Shown: positions 1 through 5,294, numbered from the stretch's first letter. The stretch: DNA of 5,294 nt from an uncultured Oxalobacteraceae bacterium (GCA_937996605.1 CALKVB010000009.1:1-5294); one strand, 5' to 3'. Translations and numbers: made by a program. Notes: generated by a model from the sequence alone, not told the origin.

Positions 1-1
1 G

Positions 2-556
2 ATCACGCTACAAACTACCGAGATTTTAAAAGTAAAAACTAGAACGAGTCCAAATCTGTCGCTTGTGTTTGAGAACTCTGCAGGATCGGATGGATTCGCT
101 GGCCTGATCCTTGAAGATTTCAAGACAATGTTTGAACAAAAAAAAATCAAAACATATGCGAGAGGGTACTGTCTTTCCACTTGTTCCTTCGCCTTCTTGA
201 TGGGTGAACATCCGACTTTGTTACCTCCAACTTCGTGGATATCACCTACATACTTGCTGGTACATCCGATAATGAAGGCAAACAATTACGAAATCGTTCG
301 TGACAAAACAGATCAAATACTTCAGCAAATTGTAGCCAAGAGCCAAAACAAAATTTCAATAGAGTTTCTGAACCATATTTACGTAACGAAAAATCTTAAA
401 GGTGGAATTTATATTTTTAGAAAACCCATTACAAATTCAGAAACAAAAGAAAAATCATATGTTCAAGTTTGTACTGGACTAGAGACGCGCATTCCATTTT
501 CTTGCAAATCACTTCCCGATGTAACACCAGAAAGTCTTGGAATCAGTGTGGAATAA
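2..556 (+). CDS. ClpP-like periplasmic protease-fold protein, 3' part of gene
   Basis: The frame is open from the left edge to the TAA at 554-556, so the gene probably begins outside the window; the GTG at 65 is only the first possible start inside it. About 184 residues are visible. The pattern resembles ClpP/SppA-fold proteins of the periplasmic type (COG3904-like). A beta strand ending in FENSAGS stands where the family has NSPGG. The segment GYCLSTCSFAFLMG follows, with the presumed nucleophile Ser at 176-178 between two cysteines. LLVHP comes next, with a possible catalytic His at 263-265. The rest, up to about residue 184, is not recognised. Sampled 60-base blocks range from about 27 to 47% GC, against about 55% in one sampled block of xerD, which may point to acquired DNA. 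It converges on xerD with a 61-base gap in which I see no terminator. The family call rests on motifs alone; substrate and activity are unknown, and the missing second glycine could mean an inactive enzyme. Confidence 0.6.
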   Translation: MTLQTTEILKVKTRTSPNLSLVFENSAGSDGFAGLILEDFKTMFEQKKIKTYARGYCLSTCSFAFLMGEHPTLLPPTSWISPTYLLVHPIMKANNYEIVRDKTDQILQQIVAKSQNKISIEFLNHIYVTKNLKGGIYIFRKPITNSETKEKSYVQVCTGLETRIPFSCKSLPDVTPESLGISVE

Positions 557-617
557 GGAAACTCGAATTACCGTTAGTGCCACGAGGATTCACTTCCCCC
601 AGCAAAAGAAATGGAAC

Positions 618-1673
618 TCACCCTCTCGGATGATGCAGCGCATGCAGTTGCTTCAACCTCTCCCTCGCCACATGCGTATAAATCTGTGTCGTCGAAATAT
701 CGGCATGTCCCAACAATAATTGAACCACGCGTAAATCAGCACCGTGGTTCAGCAGATGGGTGGCGAAAGCGTGGCGTAGGGTGTGTGGTGACAGCGGCGA
801 GGTGATGCCGGCCTGGGATGCGCATTTTTTGATGACGACCCAAAACATTTGTCTGGTCATGGCGCCGCCTCTAGCGGTGACGAATAATGCGTCGTCGATT
901 TGGCCGTTGAGGATGGCGGGTCTGCCTTCACTCAGATAACGCTGCAGCCATAGGCGAGCGACTTCGCCGAAGGGGACTAATCTGGTTTTACTGCCCTTGC
1001 CTGTGACGCGTAATACGCCGTCATTTAAACTGACTTCAAATGATTTGAGCGACACCAATTCTGTGACGCGCAAGCCGCAGGCGTATAGCAACTCTAGCAT
1101 GGTGCGGTCTCGCAAACCCAATGGGGTGGTTTCATCGGGCGCTTGCAACAGCGCTTCTACTTGTTTTTCGCTGAGCGTTTTTGGTAAGCGATTGGCTTGT
1201 TTGGCCGAGCGTAGCTTGGTGCAAGGGTTGATGCTGATTTGGTTTTGTCTAAACGCTTGTTGGTAGTAGCGCTTGAGCACTGTCATGCGGCGGTTGGCTG
1301 AGGTCGCTTTTGATACGCTGTGCTTCGCTGCTACGTAAGAAAAAATATCGGACTCGGTCACTTGCAGTAAATGCTTCTGTGCGTTCACATGCAGCCATTC
1401 GGCGAATAAACGTAAATCGCGGCGATAGGCTTCTAGCGAATTCTTGGCGAGGCCATCTTCTAGCCATAAGGTGTCACAGAATTGATCAATCTGCGCTTGT
1501 ACTTGTGCTGGTAACTCAATGGCTTCTTCTGCATTTTTACGAATGCGCTTGGCCTTAGGAATGGTTTTGTTTGCCGATTCCGTTTGCGGACTCTTCTTCG
1601 AGCTGGCCTTCTTCGATTGGGGTAATTCTGCTGCAGGTGGAGCAGCCGCGTCGCCTTCTTTGCGCTTTACCAC
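618..1673 (-). CDS. xerD: Site-specific tyrosine recombinase XerD
   Basis: XerD acts with XerC at the chromosomal dif site, under FtsK control, to resolve chromosome dimers in the cytoplasm. The 351-residue product has the SAM-like core-binding domain at about 58-145 (DTLWLEDGLAKNSLEAYRRD is typical of XerD) and the catalytic domain at about 165-345. All six catalytic positions are visible: Arg202 (CGLRVTEL), Lys226 (GKGSK), His297 and Arg300 (SPHTLRHAFATH), His323 (LLGHADIS) and the nucleophile Tyr332 (IYTHV). The protein ends in HHPRG, as XerD proteins do. It is about 50 residues longer than the usual 300 because of a lysine-, alanine- and serine-rich N-terminal tail (residues 1-55). The GTG start at 1671-1673 is chosen because AGGAG lies five bases upstream and because it overlaps the ogt stop; a shorter form starting nearer the core cannot be excluded. 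It is probably translationally coupled to ogt. Confidence 0.95.
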   Translation of the reverse strand: MVKRKEGDAAAPPAAELPQSKKASSKKSPQTESANKTIPKAKRIRKNAEEAIELPAQVQAQIDQFCDTLWLEDGLAKNSLEAYRRDLRLFAEWLHVNAQKHLLQVTESDIFSYVAAKHSVSKATSANRRMTVLKRYYQQAFRQNQISINPCTKLRSAKQANRLPKTLSEKQVEALLQAPDETTPLGLRDRTMLELLYACGLRVTELVSLKSFEVSLNDGVLRVTGKGSKTRLVPFGEVARLWLQRYLSEGRPAILNGQIDDALFVTARGGAMTRQMFWVVIKKCASQAGITSPLSPHTLRHAFATHLLNHGADLRVVQLLLGHADISTTQIYTHVARERLKQLHALHHPRG

Positions 1674-2200
1674 AATGGCTCCTGCACTTGTGCGGGGATG
1701 ATGCCGCTGTACTCGGGCACTTGTTCCAGGCGCAGCAGATAGCGTTTTACGCCGAGATGAAAACCAGTTTCATCGTCATGATGGGCAAAGCCGCCGAGAC
1801 CCCCGCTGGCCGTCACGCGGTGGCATGGGATCACTAAGGGAAACCAATTGGCACCGCAAGCCTGGCCCACAGCGCGCGGTGCCGATGAGATGAGTTTAGC
1901 GATGTGGCCGTAGGTTTTGACTTGACCGCGCGGGATCGATGAAATCGCATTCCATACCCGGTGTTGAAATTCGGTGCCGACTTTTTTGAGTGGTAAGTCA
2001 AAACGAAAATCGGGGTCGGCGAAATAAGCTTCAATTTGTTTTGCTGTTTGTTCTGCACAAGCGTCGCTCGGCGCTTTTTCTGAAAAGCGATCCGGTAAAT
2101 ACACGAGTTCAGCGAGTTGATTGGCTTCGGTGCGTATGCCCATGTAGCCAAACGGTGCGGGCACAATGGCCGAGAAAATTTCAGATTCAGATGAGGACAT
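1667..2200 (-). CDS. ogt: Methylated-DNA--protein-cysteine methyltransferase (O6-alkylguanine repair)
   Basis: The protein removes alkyl groups from O6-alkylguanine (and O4-alkylthymine) in DNA by a one-way transfer to its own cysteine. With the ATG at 2198-2200 it has 177 residues, normal for Ogt. The N-terminal domain (about 8-70) opens with FSAIVPAPFGYMGI, as in Ogt proteins. The DNA-binding and active-site domain (about 74-165) contains FQHRVWNAISSIPRGQVKTYG, the arginine finger Arg109 (PRAVGQA) and the acceptor Cys126 in PCHRV. Before PCHRV the sequence is GANWFPLVI, whereas the family usually has Asn-Pro at the asparagine hinge, a small local oddity. The frame continues upstream to a GTG at 2284, but that extension would be translated through a terminator hairpin and adds nothing family-like, so I reject it. 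I see no strong ribosome binding site before 2200. The stop overlaps the xerD start by 7 bases. Confidence 0.93.
   Translation of the reverse strand: MSSSESEIFSAIVPAPFGYMGIRTEANQLAELVYLPDRFSEKAPSDACAEQTAKQIEAYFADPDFRFDLPLKKVGTEFQHRVWNAISSIPRGQVKTYGHIAKLISSAPRAVGQACGANWFPLVIPCHRVTASGGLGGFAHHDDETGFHLGVKRYLLRLEQVPEYSGIIPAQVQEPLW
1679..1683 (-). promoter_or_regulatory. Ribosome binding site of xerD inside ogt
   Basis: AGGAG on the minus strand, five bases before the GTG start of xerD, lies in the last codons of ogt (Gln-Glu-Pro). It supports the unusual GTG start and therefore the long N-terminal tail of XerD. Confidence 0.65.
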
Positions 2201-2242
2201 GACAAACCAATTTGGAAACTGCATCAAACACAGTGTACCAAG

Positions 2243-2270
2243 AAAAAAGGCGCATCCTAAGACGCGCCTT
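2243..2270 (-). terminator. Intrinsic terminator between the 6S RNA candidate and ogt
   Basis: On the minus strand GGCGCGTC (2268-2261) pairs with GATGCGCC (2256-2249) around a TTAG loop: eight pairs including one G-U, extended by two A-U pairs. A run of six T follows (2248-2243). On the plus strand the stem carries an A-C mismatch and has no good T run, so the signal is directional. It would end the RNA coming from about 2463 and leave ogt to read-through or to a promoter I cannot identify. Confidence 0.8.
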
Positions 2271-2279
2271 CCAAAATTT

Positions 2280-2463
2280 TTCACGTTCGTGCTGTTTAGT
2301 CTCTTAAGTAGGACTCAGCTTATCTGAAACGCGAATCTCCCCCCCTTTTTGACTGCGCCCTGTGGGACGCTATTATTGCACTTCCATTTTCTGCCATGCT
2401 TGCCAACGCGCTGAAAAGTTCTATGTAGCTCTGTTTTTGAAACGTTCAGCATGTCGCAACGTG
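2280..2463 (-). ncRNA. ssrS: Candidate 6S RNA (SsrS), about 184 nt
   Basis: 6S RNA binds the housekeeping sigma-70 RNA polymerase by imitating an open promoter and adjusts transcription in stationary phase. Several things here match it. The ends pair: CACGUU (2463-2458) with AACGUG (2287-2282), then UGCUG (2451-2447) with CAGCA (2294-2290). A mostly unpaired stretch of about 25 nt on the 5' side faces a 3' side holding a small hairpin (2298-2315, AGUC/GACU), the layout of the 6S central bubble. The stretch 2395-2410 (CGCGTTGGCAAGCATG) closely resembles the CGCGGUUGGUGAGCAUG part of E. coli 6S RNA as I remember it. GCGTCCC/GGGCGC (2371-2356) makes an apical hairpin. The length fits the usual 180-190 nt. 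An extended -10 promoter lies at the 5' end and a terminator just after the 3' end. I worked this out by eye; a covariance-model search has not been run. Confidence 0.6.
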
Positions 2464-2468
2464 GGCAG

Positions 2469-2477
2469 AATATAGCA
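2469..2477 (-). promoter_or_regulatory. Extended -10 promoter of the 6S RNA candidate
   Basis: The minus strand reads TGCTATATT, an extended -10 element (TG, one base, TATATT at 2474-2469), placing the start near A2462, where the closing stem of the RNA begins. No convincing -35 hexamer lies 16-18 bases upstream (TGTGTT at best), but the upstream DNA is rich in A and T runs, which could act as an UP element. Confidence 0.5.
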
Positions 2478-2646
2478 TGCCTTTTACGCAAAACACACGT
2501 AGATTTTTTGAGAAAAAAAGCTTTGTTGCATTTGTGCTTCTGCAGCAGAGAAAGATCAGAAAAGATAAAAATTTTGTGTTAATCGCGTTTCGATTTAAAT
2601 CATTTCCAAGTGGAAATTTAAGAGAGAAATTTCGACAAATTTGGAT
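2478..2646. other. AT-rich spacer without genes
   Basis: No credible gene lies here; reading frames of 60-80 codons exist on both strands but have low-complexity composition and no family features. The stretch holds A and T runs next to the 6S promoter, a perfect 10-base palindrome GATTTAAATC (2592-2601) and, beside it, a short hairpin ATTTCC/GGAAAT (2602-2607 with 2612-2617). These could be binding sites or simply follow from the base composition. Confidence 0.5.
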
Positions 2647-2686
2647 AAAAAAAAGCGCAAATGAAAGTTTCGTTTTCATTTGCGCT
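2647..2686 (-). terminator. Strong intrinsic terminator of the dctPQM operon
   Basis: On the minus strand AGCGCAAATGAAA (2686-2674) pairs perfectly over 13 bases with TTTCATTTGCGCT (2666-2654) around a seven-base loop. A run of T follows down to 2647 (eight counting the last paired base). It lies about 85 bases after the dctM stop and faces the operon, so it is the likely end of the dctPQM message. It also shields the 6S RNA promoter from read-through. Confidence 0.9.
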
Positions 2687-2692
2687 GATTTC

Positions 2693-2730
2693 TTTCACCA
2701 AGGCACTTTAGAAGTATTTTCTTGGTGAAA
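2693..2730 (-). other. Second hairpin in the 3' untranslated region of dctM
   Basis: TTTCACCAAG (2693-2702) and CTTGGTGAAA (2721-2730) form a perfect 10-bp inverted repeat with an 18-base loop that holds a smaller ACTT/AAGT hairpin. It lies between the dctM stop and the terminator. On the minus strand no T run follows, so it is more likely an RNA-stabilising stem or a back-up element than a terminator on its own. Confidence 0.6.
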
Positions 2731-2770
2731 TGTTTTATTTGAGAACTATTTTTATTCTCCAATTCGCCGC

Positions 2771-4051
2771 TTAGTTGTAGATCAAATTCGGCAACCACGT
2801 CGATAATGCAGGCACATAGGTAATCAACAATAAGAAACCGATCATCGTCATCAACCAAGGTAGAACCGCGACGGTCAATTCACTAATGCCCATCTTGGTA
2901 ATACCTGAGGCGACATACAAATTCAAGCCCACGGGTGGATGGCACATGCCCACTTCCATGTTCACCACCATGATGATGCCGAAATGAACGGGATCAATAC
3001 CCAGCTTCATCGCTACCGGAAATAAGATCGGTGACATGATCAAGACGATGGAGGAAGGTTCCATCACATTGCCCGCCAACAGCAAGAGTAAATTTACGAC
3101 TAATAGAAATCCAATTGTTCCAAACCCATGGCCTAAAATCCACGCCGCCATGTCTTGTGGAATGTTTTCATAAGTCATCAAGTACGAGAAGAGCACGGCA
3201 TTTGTAATAATGTAGAGCAGCATGGCCGACATCGCAGCGGAATCTATTAATACTTTAGGTACCGCTTTGAGGCTCATGTCTTTGTAAACAAATATCGCTA
3301 CAATAAATGCATAAACCGCAGCGATCGCTGCTGCTTCAGTCGGCGTAAAAATCCCAGAGTAAATTCCTCCCATCACGATAACGATCAAAAACAAGCCCCA
3401 TGCGCTTTTCTTGAAGGCGACAAATCGCTCTTTCCATGTAGCCTTGGGCATTCGTGGATAATCCTTTTTCTTTGCCAAGAACCATGTTGTTAGTCCCAAA
3501 AAGAATGCCAAAAGAATTCCGGGAATCACGCCTGCCATGAACAGCTTGCCGACCGAGGTATTGGTTGAGACCGAGTACATCACCATGACAATTGAAGGAG
3601 GAATCAAAATTCCCAATGCGCCCGAAGTCGTAATTACGCCTGCTCCAAATCTCTTCGGATATCCTTGCTTTACCATCGCAGGAAGAATGATCGAACCAAT
3701 AGCGACCACTGTCGCAGGCGAAGAACCCGAAACAGCGGCAAACAGGGCGCACGCCAAGACTCCTGCTAACGCGAGACCACCATGCCAGTGACCGACCATA
3801 CTCACCGCAAAATTAATCATCCGCCTTGCGACACCTCCATGAGTTAAGAAATTTCCGGCTAGAATAAAGAACGGTATCGCCATGATTTCAAATTTCTCGA
3901 TCCCAGTGAAAAGCTTGTGCGCAACCTCCTCTGGCGGAAGAGTCGACATAGTGAAAAAGAAACCCAAAACTGTCAAACCAAGGGCGATCGAAATCGGCAT
4001 CCCTGTCAACATCAAGACAATTAACAATACAAAAATAATTGTGGCGGTCAT
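2771..4051 (-). CDS. dctM: TRAP transporter large permease subunit DctM
   Basis: DctM is the ion-coupled translocating subunit of a tripartite ATP-independent periplasmic transporter; it moves the substrate delivered by DctP across the inner membrane using the sodium gradient. The 426-residue length matches the family. The chain is very hydrophobic, with about 12 membrane segments, starting at residues 4-35 and ending at 393-415. Family signatures are ALFAAVSGSSPATVVAIGSI (about 102-121), PPSIVMVMYS (151-160), GIFTPTEAAAIAAVYA (233-248) and NVMEPSSIVLIMSPILFPVA (328-347), followed by MCHPPVGLNLYV (369-380), which help form the substrate and ion site. The ATG is supported by AGTGAGG seven bases upstream and by the ATGA overlap with dctQ, which implies translational coupling. 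The C4-dicarboxylate preference is inferred from the similarity of all three subunits to DctPQM; other carboxylates remain possible. Confidence 0.96.
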   Translation of the reverse strand: MTATIIFVLLIVLMLTGMPISIALGLTVLGFFFTMSTLPPEEVAHKLFTGIEKFEIMAIPFFILAGNFLTHGGVARRMINFAVSMVGHWHGGLALAGVLACALFAAVSGSSPATVVAIGSIILPAMVKQGYPKRFGAGVITTSGALGILIPPSIVMVMYSVSTNTSVGKLFMAGVIPGILLAFFLGLTTWFLAKKKDYPRMPKATWKERFVAFKKSAWGLFLIVIVMGGIYSGIFTPTEAAAIAAVYAFIVAIFVYKDMSLKAVPKVLIDSAAMSAMLLYIITNAVLFSYLMTYENIPQDMAAWILGHGFGTIGFLLVVNLLLLLAGNVMEPSSIVLIMSPILFPVAMKLGIDPVHFGIIMVVNMEVGMCHPPVGLNLYVASGITKMGISELTVAVLPWLMTMIGFLLLITYVPALSTWLPNLIYN

Positions 4052-4599
4052 GGCGTAACCTCACTTTCCAAACCATCAACATGAGAATGGTCATGTTTAG
4101 GTAACTCACCGGTTTTCAAATAGCGCCAGCCGACCTGAAGAAATCGAAAAGACATCAACGAAGAGGCAATCGGAATCACTAAATAGACAATCCACAGCGG
4201 CAATTCGATCGCCTCCGACGTCATTTGCCCCTTATAGCTGTTGATCGTCATTTCACCACCTAGATAGGCAATAATCCCAGTGAACAAAGCCCCCGCCAGC
4301 ACACTAATTAAAACACATAGCTTTTGGTACTGCGGACTCAAACGATTAACTAAAACATCCACTCCAACGTGAATACCAGATCGCACGCCATAAGCTGCAC
4401 CGAACTTCGCCATCCAAATAAACAAGAAAATAGTTACTTCTTGTGCCCAACTAAAATTCAAACTAATCAAATAATCTTGAACATGTGGAATAGGTAAGCC
4501 AGACAAGTAACGATGTACCACAGCCGTAAAAGTGATTAGGGTCGCTAATGCCATCAAAAAAGCGATTAAATACTCTTCAAGGCGATCAAGTATCTTCAT
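4048..4599 (-). CDS. dctQ: TRAP transporter small permease subunit DctQ
   Basis: DctQ is the small inner-membrane subunit that packs against DctM and helps DctP dock. The product has 183 residues with four membrane segments at about 8-30, 51-70, 92-113 and 132-154. The typical motif SWAQEVTIFLFIWMAKFGAA (50-69) is followed by RSGIHVGVDVLVNRL (73-87), the best-conserved part of the family. A short tail rich in His and acidic residues (KHDHSHVDGLESE) faces the cytoplasm. The start at 4597-4599 is chosen over an ATG at 4671 because GGAGGAG lies seven bases upstream and because the extra 24 residues would be encoded by the intercistronic hairpin. The end overlaps dctM by four bases (ATGA). Confidence 0.95.
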   Translation of the reverse strand: MKILDRLEEYLIAFLMALATLITFTAVVHRYLSGLPIPHVQDYLISLNFSWAQEVTIFLFIWMAKFGAAYGVRSGIHVGVDVLVNRLSPQYQKLCVLISVLAGALFTGIIAYLGGEMTINSYKGQMTSEAIELPLWIVYLVIPIASSLMSFRFLQVGWRYLKTGELPKHDHSHVDGLESEVTP

Positions 4600-4606
4600 G
4601 ATCGAA

Positions 4607-4613
4607 CTCCTCC
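4607..4613 (-). promoter_or_regulatory. Ribosome binding site deciding the dctQ start
   Basis: GGAGGAG on the minus strand, seven bases before the ATG at 4599, is close to a perfect Shine-Dalgarno sequence. It rules in the 183-residue form of DctQ and lies just outside the intercistronic hairpin, so it stays accessible when that hairpin is folded. Confidence 0.85.
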
Positions 4614-4621
4614 AATTTATT

Positions 4622-4673
4622 AAGTGCCGCGGCATTCCAATGCAAAGCAATTTCTCAAAATCACGCGGCACTT
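4622..4673 (-). promoter_or_regulatory. Intercistronic hairpin between dctP and dctQ
   Basis: AAGTGCCGCG (4622-4631) and CGCGGCACTT (4664-4673) form a perfect 10-bp inverted repeat around a 32-base loop; a smaller GCATT/AATGC pairing (4632-4643) lies inside. No T run follows on the minus strand, so it is not a classic terminator. Stem-loops in this position are known in dctPQM-type operons and are thought to protect the dctP message, giving more binding protein than membrane subunits. The role here is inferred from position and shape. Confidence 0.75.
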
Positions 4674-4680
4674 CTCATTA

Positions 4681-5294
4681 TTATTTAAAACCCAAAGCTG
4701 CCGCCTCTTTGTTCACGCTTTGGATCAACTCTTTACCAATACGACCTTCCATCTCTTTTTGTACAGGCGTCAAGGTTTTCACCCACTCTGCACGCTCTTT
4801 ATCGGTCGGTACATACACTGCGGTTTTGCCAGATTTCTTCACTGCTTCGAGAGCGTTATCGTTTTCAATTTGCGCAATTGCATTGGCGTATTGCGTTGAT
4901 TGTTTCATCGCATTCGTCAACTCAGTACGAATATCTGCTGGCAAGCCGTCCCAGAATTTTTTGTTGACGATGACCGCATAGCCCAGATAACCATGATCGG
5001 TGATGGCCAGATGCTTCTGAACTTCGTGCATCTTCTGCGTATAGAAGTTGGAAATCGGGTTCTCGGTACCGTCGACCACGCCCGTCTGCAGCGCCTGGTA
5101 AACCTCGGAGAAAGCCATCTGCTGCGGCAGCGCGCCGAGTGCGCGAATCTGCTCTTCCAGCACCTTGGACGACTGGATGCGCAGCTTCTTGCCCTTGAGG
5201 TCGGCCGGCATCTTGATCGGGGTGTTGGCGGAGAACGACTTGAAACCGTTATCCCAGTAGGCCAGACCGCGGATACCCTTCGGCTCGAGCTTCG
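4681..5294 (-). CDS. dctP: TRAP transporter periplasmic binding protein DctP, 5' end missing
   Basis: DctP is the periplasmic solute receptor of the TRAP system. The frame stays open to the right edge, so about 203 C-terminal residues of a protein of roughly 330 are visible; the signal peptide and first domain lie beyond the window, and the Met at 5211 is internal. Recognisable parts, counted from the window edge, are GLAYWDNGFKSF (9-20), LRIQSS (37-42) with Arg38 as the likely residue gripping the substrate carboxylate, and FSEVYQALQTGVVDGTENP (61-79). HGYLGYAVIVNKKFW follows, typical of dicarboxylate receptors. The stop lies 81 bases before dctQ, with a hairpin between. The half nearest the window edge is clearly richer in GC (57-63% per 60 bases beyond 5040) than the rest (40-52%), although the protein reads through without a break. 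Confidence 0.94.
   Translation of the reverse strand, partial: KLEPKGIRGLAYWDNGFKSFSANTPIKMPADLKGKKLRIQSSKVLEEQIRALGALPQQMAFSEVYQALQTGVVDGTENPISNFYTQKMHEVQKHLAITDHGYLGYAVIVNKKFWDGLPADIRTELTNAMKQSTQYANAIAQIENDNALEAVKKSGKTAVYVPTDKERAEWVKTLTPVQKEMEGRIGKELIQSVNKEAAALGFK

Noticed and set aside
557..617. Possible bidirectional terminator between the ClpP-like gene and xerD
   Set aside because: Only a 4-bp CTCG/CGAG pairing was found, without a T run on either strand.
537..805. Plus-strand open frames over the convergent end of xerD
   Set aside because: They are antisense to the conserved C-terminal catalytic domain of XerD and are explained by its codon pattern.
2389..2469. An 80-nt imperfect rod-like hairpin (TCTGC/GCAGA ends, GCTGAA/TTCAGC inside)
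   Set aside because: It is an alternative fold of the 5' half of the 6S candidate. The 6S pairing explains more of the region, including the promoter and terminator positions, so I do not list it as a separate RNA.
2446..2679. Minus-strand open frame of 77 codons between dctM and ogt
   Set aside because: It starts inside the terminator stem and overlaps the 6S promoter; the composition is low-complexity and no motif is visible.
2477..2728. Plus-strand open frame of 83 codons in the AT-rich spacer
   Set aside because: It runs through the dctPQM terminator and the second hairpin, has no family resemblance or convincing ribosome binding site, and its Lys/Phe-rich make-up follows from the AT content.
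4600..4671. Upstream ATG giving a 207-residue DctQ
   Set aside because: The extension is encoded by the intercistronic hairpin and has no ribosome binding site, whereas the ATG at 4599 has GGAGGAG at ideal spacing and gives a typical DctQ N-terminus.

Overview
The window looks like a piece of a betaproteobacterial chromosome, probably Burkholderiales and perhaps near the Oxalobacteraceae. This is an inference from the style of XerD, Ogt and the DctPQM proteins and from the moderate GC of the core genes; no rRNA or other marker is present to settle it. All recognisable genes except the left-edge fragment lie on the minus strand.

Layout from left to right. Positions 2-556 (+) hold the 3' part of an AT-rich gene for a ClpP-like (periplasmic serine-protease-fold) protein, cut by the window edge. 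It converges on xerD (618-1673, -), the XerD tyrosine recombinase, which has an unusual lysine/alanine-rich N-terminal tail. xerD starts inside the end of ogt (1667-2200, -), an O6-methylguanine-DNA methyltransferase, so the two form an overlapping pair. Upstream of ogt is a region without protein genes (2201-2770). It contains an intrinsic terminator (2243-2270) and, before it, a candidate 6S RNA gene (ssrS, about 2280-2463, -) with an extended -10 promoter. Further right are an AT-rich spacer, a very strong minus-strand terminator (2647-2686) and a second hairpin just behind dctM.

The right half is a TRAP transporter operon read right to left: dctP (periplasmic binding protein, 5' end beyond the window), a 10-bp intercistronic hairpin, dctQ (small membrane subunit) and dctM (large membrane subunit). 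dctQ and dctM overlap by ATGA. Together they make a sodium-driven importer, most likely for C4-dicarboxylates, in which DctP captures the substrate in the periplasm and delivers it to the DctQM membrane complex.

Most of the window is ordinary. The points most worth a second look are the 6S RNA candidate with its terminator lying inside the longest possible ogt reading frame, the GC step inside dctP, and the AT-rich ClpP-like gene with an altered glycine motif. I found no CRISPR array, tRNA, rRNA or insertion sequence, and nothing that clearly amounts to an undescribed system.
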